The position numbers and the translations under genes were made by a program. Shown piece after piece: positions 5,957 to 7,304 of a stretch of DNA of 7,304 nt. The stretch spans positions 1 through 7,304 of the forward strand of contig JAJRSP010000182.1 of NCBI GenBank assembly GCA_024278775.1, in the 5' to 3' direction. Numbering within the stretch: position 1 is the stretch's first letter; every line of letters begins with the position of its first letter. The notes below the pieces were generated by a model. That model did no database searches and was not told the origin of the DNA. It saw only the letters and a program-made list of their open reading frames with translations. The stretch is from Planctomycetota bacterium (GTDB lineage: Bacteria; Planctomycetota; Phycisphaerae; UBA1845).

Positions 5957-6088
5957 CGGAATCCTAAGAGTCCCACATGTCGTGGTTGCGCTCAATCTCG
6001 ACGGCGGGGCGACCAGGGGAGACGTTTTATAGAGTAGGCAGCACACGATCAGCGCACAAAAAACCGACCTGGGTAGGCCGGCTTTTTT
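5957..6088 (+). ncRNA. Possible small untranslated RNA of about 130 nt upstream of rep
   Basis: The interval is bounded by a plausible promoter and a good intrinsic terminator and holds no credible coding frame. Small RNAs in this position commonly control initiator expression in plasmids. Alternatively this is the rep leader itself, with the terminator acting as an attenuator. I recognise no known RNA family, and the left boundary is a guess from the promoter. Confidence 0.25.
6058..6088. terminator. Intrinsic terminator, potentially bidirectional
   Basis: A-run AAAAAA at 6058-6063, stem CCGACCT (6064-6070) pairing with AGGCCGG (6075-6081) with one A-C mismatch around a GGGT loop, then C and TTTTTT at 6083-6088. 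The A-run opposite the T-run makes it usable from either strand. It lies about 200 bp before the rep start, so it separates rep from upstream transcription or attenuates it. Confidence 0.7.
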
Positions 6089-6125
6089 CGGGCCGCGTCG
6101 TGAAGACCGACCGGAACCACCAGTA

Positions 6126-6153
6126 AGATTGGTAGCCTCAACACTTCCAATCT
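6126..6153. promoter_or_regulatory. Inverted repeat in the rep upstream region, candidate operator
   Basis: AGATTGG at 6126-6132 and CCAATCT at 6147-6153 form perfect 7-bp arms 14 bp apart, about 140 bp before the rep-like gene. A weak promoter-like pair (TTGGTA at 6129-6134 and TCTATC at 6151-6156, 16-nt spacer) overlaps it. An operator for autoregulation of the initiator is a reasonable inference. Confidence 0.4.
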
Positions 6154-6291
6154 ATCACGGTTCCCGGGCGTGTCAAGAACGAAATCGTGACGCCTTGTGG
6201 GGATGTTGTGTCCTTACTCTGGGCCAGTGCTGCCCTCGCGGGTCACGCGCGGACGCCCGGGGTTTGTCCGCAACAACAGGCGAGGTGCGGA

Positions 6292-7304
6292 ATGGATTGT
6301 CACACCGCGGCCGCGGAGCGGTCAACAAGAGCGGGGGGGCCGGTAGGGGGCTATTGCCTCATTTCGGTGATGCAAATCGGCATGGTCTGGTGGGCCTACA
6401 AGCGTCGGCTCATCCGGTGGGTGGATCTGCGAACTTGGTTCGCGTGCTGGGAGCTTGTGGCCAGGCGTTGCACACTGAAGGCGGGTGAGCCAAGACAGTA
6501 CAAGCTCAGCGAATTCGAGAAGCTCGTAGGCGGTAGGGGAGGGGGGTCCGTTCGCCGGGCGTCGCTTCGACGACTTCAACGGGCCGGGTTGCTCACTTGG
6601 TCGGAATCTTCAATTGAGTTTGCGGCCTCGCCGGACAGCCTGCCGGTTGAAGACTTGACCGGCTTCTGGCAGATGTACGAGTCCATGCCCAACCGAAGGC
6701 GGCGCGTGCCCGTTCCGCGTCGAGTGGTTCGAGAGCTTGCGGCCGGGTTCGCCCCGGTTGTCGCCGCGACGGTCTTGGGACACCTGCTTCGCTGCCTCTA
6801 CTTTTCGAAACACAACGGCTGGCGCTTTGACGGAGCGTGCAAGGCCTCGTGGGTGGCTGAGGTTTTCGAGGTCGATGAGCGAGGCGTCAGGCGAGCCCGC
6901 AGACACCTCGAGTCGATTGGCTGGCTCACGCTCGAAGAGTCAGAGCATTGGCACCGACAGCGCTTCGGCGGTAGGGCGGTTGTCAACGGGTCGTGGTCGC
7001 GGCCATCGGAGCCGGCCAGTAAACCAGCAACCGCATTACCCGGTCGAAATGCCGAAAACCGCACCGGATTACCCGGTCCTGAATCAGAAGAGGAACTCTC
7101 TTCGAGATATAAAAACCAGAAACCCGCCACACGCGGCCCGGCTGGTTTTTGCAATGAAGGGGAGAGGAAGAAGAAACCCTCGATGAGGCACATCGAACTT
7201 GTCGACCTCAAGGAAACGGGGCGAACGCTAGACTTGTTTGAAGATGCGGTGGCGCGAGGGTTCATCGACGGAAGCGAACACAGCCGGCTGATGTTCGTGG
7301 CCGC
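6292..7304 (+). CDS. Replication-initiator-like winged-helix protein (C-terminus beyond right edge)
   Basis: The frame is open to the right edge, giving 337 complete codons. Residues about 66-108 look like a first winged helix (YKLSEFEKLVG, then SVRRASLRRLQRAGLLTW and a strand SSIEF). After a VPVPRRVVRELA segment (about 140-152) comes VLGHLLRCLYF and a second winged helix from residue 184, KASWVAEVFEVDERGVRRARRHL followed by GWLTL. A polar linker then leads to RHIELVDLKETGRTLDLFEDAVARG near the edge. Tandem winged helices are the architecture of many plasmid Rep initiators. The KASW-type segment resembles, from memory, uncharacterised proteins of planctomycete plasmids. Position next to iteron-like repeats and divergent parA supports a replication role; it remains inference. 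ATG 6292 is chosen for GAGG 6 nt upstream. ATG 6370 (residue 27) is a serious alternative, since the preceding residues look unconserved. Confidence 0.75.
   Translation, partial: MDCHTAAAERSTRAGGPVGGYCLISVMQIGMVWWAYKRRLIRWVDLRTWFACWELVARRCTLKAGEPRQYKLSEFEKLVGGRGGGSVRRASLRRLQRAGLLTWSESSIEFAASPDSLPVEDLTGFWQMYESMPNRRRRVPVPRRVVRELAAGFAPVVAATVLGHLLRCLYFSKHNGWRFDGACKASWVAEVFEVDERGVRRARRHLESIGWLTLEESEHWHRQRFGGRAVVNGSWSRPSEPASKPATALPGRNAENRTGLPGPESEEELSSRYKNQKPATRGPAGFCNEGERKKKPSMRHIELVDLKETGRTLDLFEDAVARGFIDGSEHSRLMFVA

Noticed and set aside
5940..6040. Possible tRNA-like or known RNA gene
   Set aside because: No acceptor, D-arm, anticodon and T-arm arrangement could be assembled on either strand, and no TTCRANY-type T-loop was found.
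6129..6488. Plus-strand 119-codon frame overlapping the rep-like gene
   Set aside because: It starts at TTG within the inverted repeat and overlaps the well-supported rep frame by about 200 bp without any motif.

Overview
The window looks like part of a plasmid, or a plasmid-derived accessory region, from a GC-rich bacterium, most likely a member of the Planctomycetota. The lineage is inferred from remembered protein styles, not from a search. Three things point that way: a secreted Cys-rich protein built on ACCxPDGxCxDL repeats, a ParA whose deviant Walker A reads KGGVCKTT, and a replication-initiator-like protein with a KASW-type winged-helix segment.

Layout from left to right. Positions 1-1700 (minus strand) hold the N-terminal 566 residues of a secreted Cys-rich repeat protein whose C-terminus lies off the left edge. 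Positions 1714-2777 have no convincing gene; they hold a short perfect inverted repeat upstream of the Cys-rich gene, three copies of a GGGYGGCATG motif, a small hairpin and a pair of mutually exclusive hairpins. Positions 2778-3514 (plus strand) are a compact type II toxin-antitoxin operon: promoter with an overlapping perfect palindrome, a HigB/RelE-type toxin, and a HigA-type XRE antitoxin joined by an ATGA overlap. Converging on it from the right (minus strand, 5180 down to 3533) is a two-gene partition operon: a ParA ATPase and an overlapping small protein with a disordered Pro/Ala-rich N-terminus and a ribbon-helix-helix-like C-terminal region, a likely centromere-binding partner. Positions 5181-6291 form a gene-free interval of about 1.1 kb. 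It carries at least five copies of an 18-bp element, CGGTTTTCCGNYNWWCCG (one copy with a mismatch), in both orientations, plus an isolated promoter-terminator pair and an inverted repeat just before the next gene. From 6292 to the right edge (plus strand) runs a replication-initiator-like winged-helix protein, incomplete at its C-terminus.

Taken together, 3533-7304 reads as a replication and partition backbone: divergent par and rep genes around an iteron-bearing candidate origin, with a toxin-antitoxin module beside it for plasmid maintenance. The most interesting unnamed structures are the iteron family in the origin interval, an 18-bp direct repeat flanking the toxin-antitoxin segment with one copy covering the stop codon of the partition gene, and a CGGTAGGG octamer present seven times in the right two thirds of the window.
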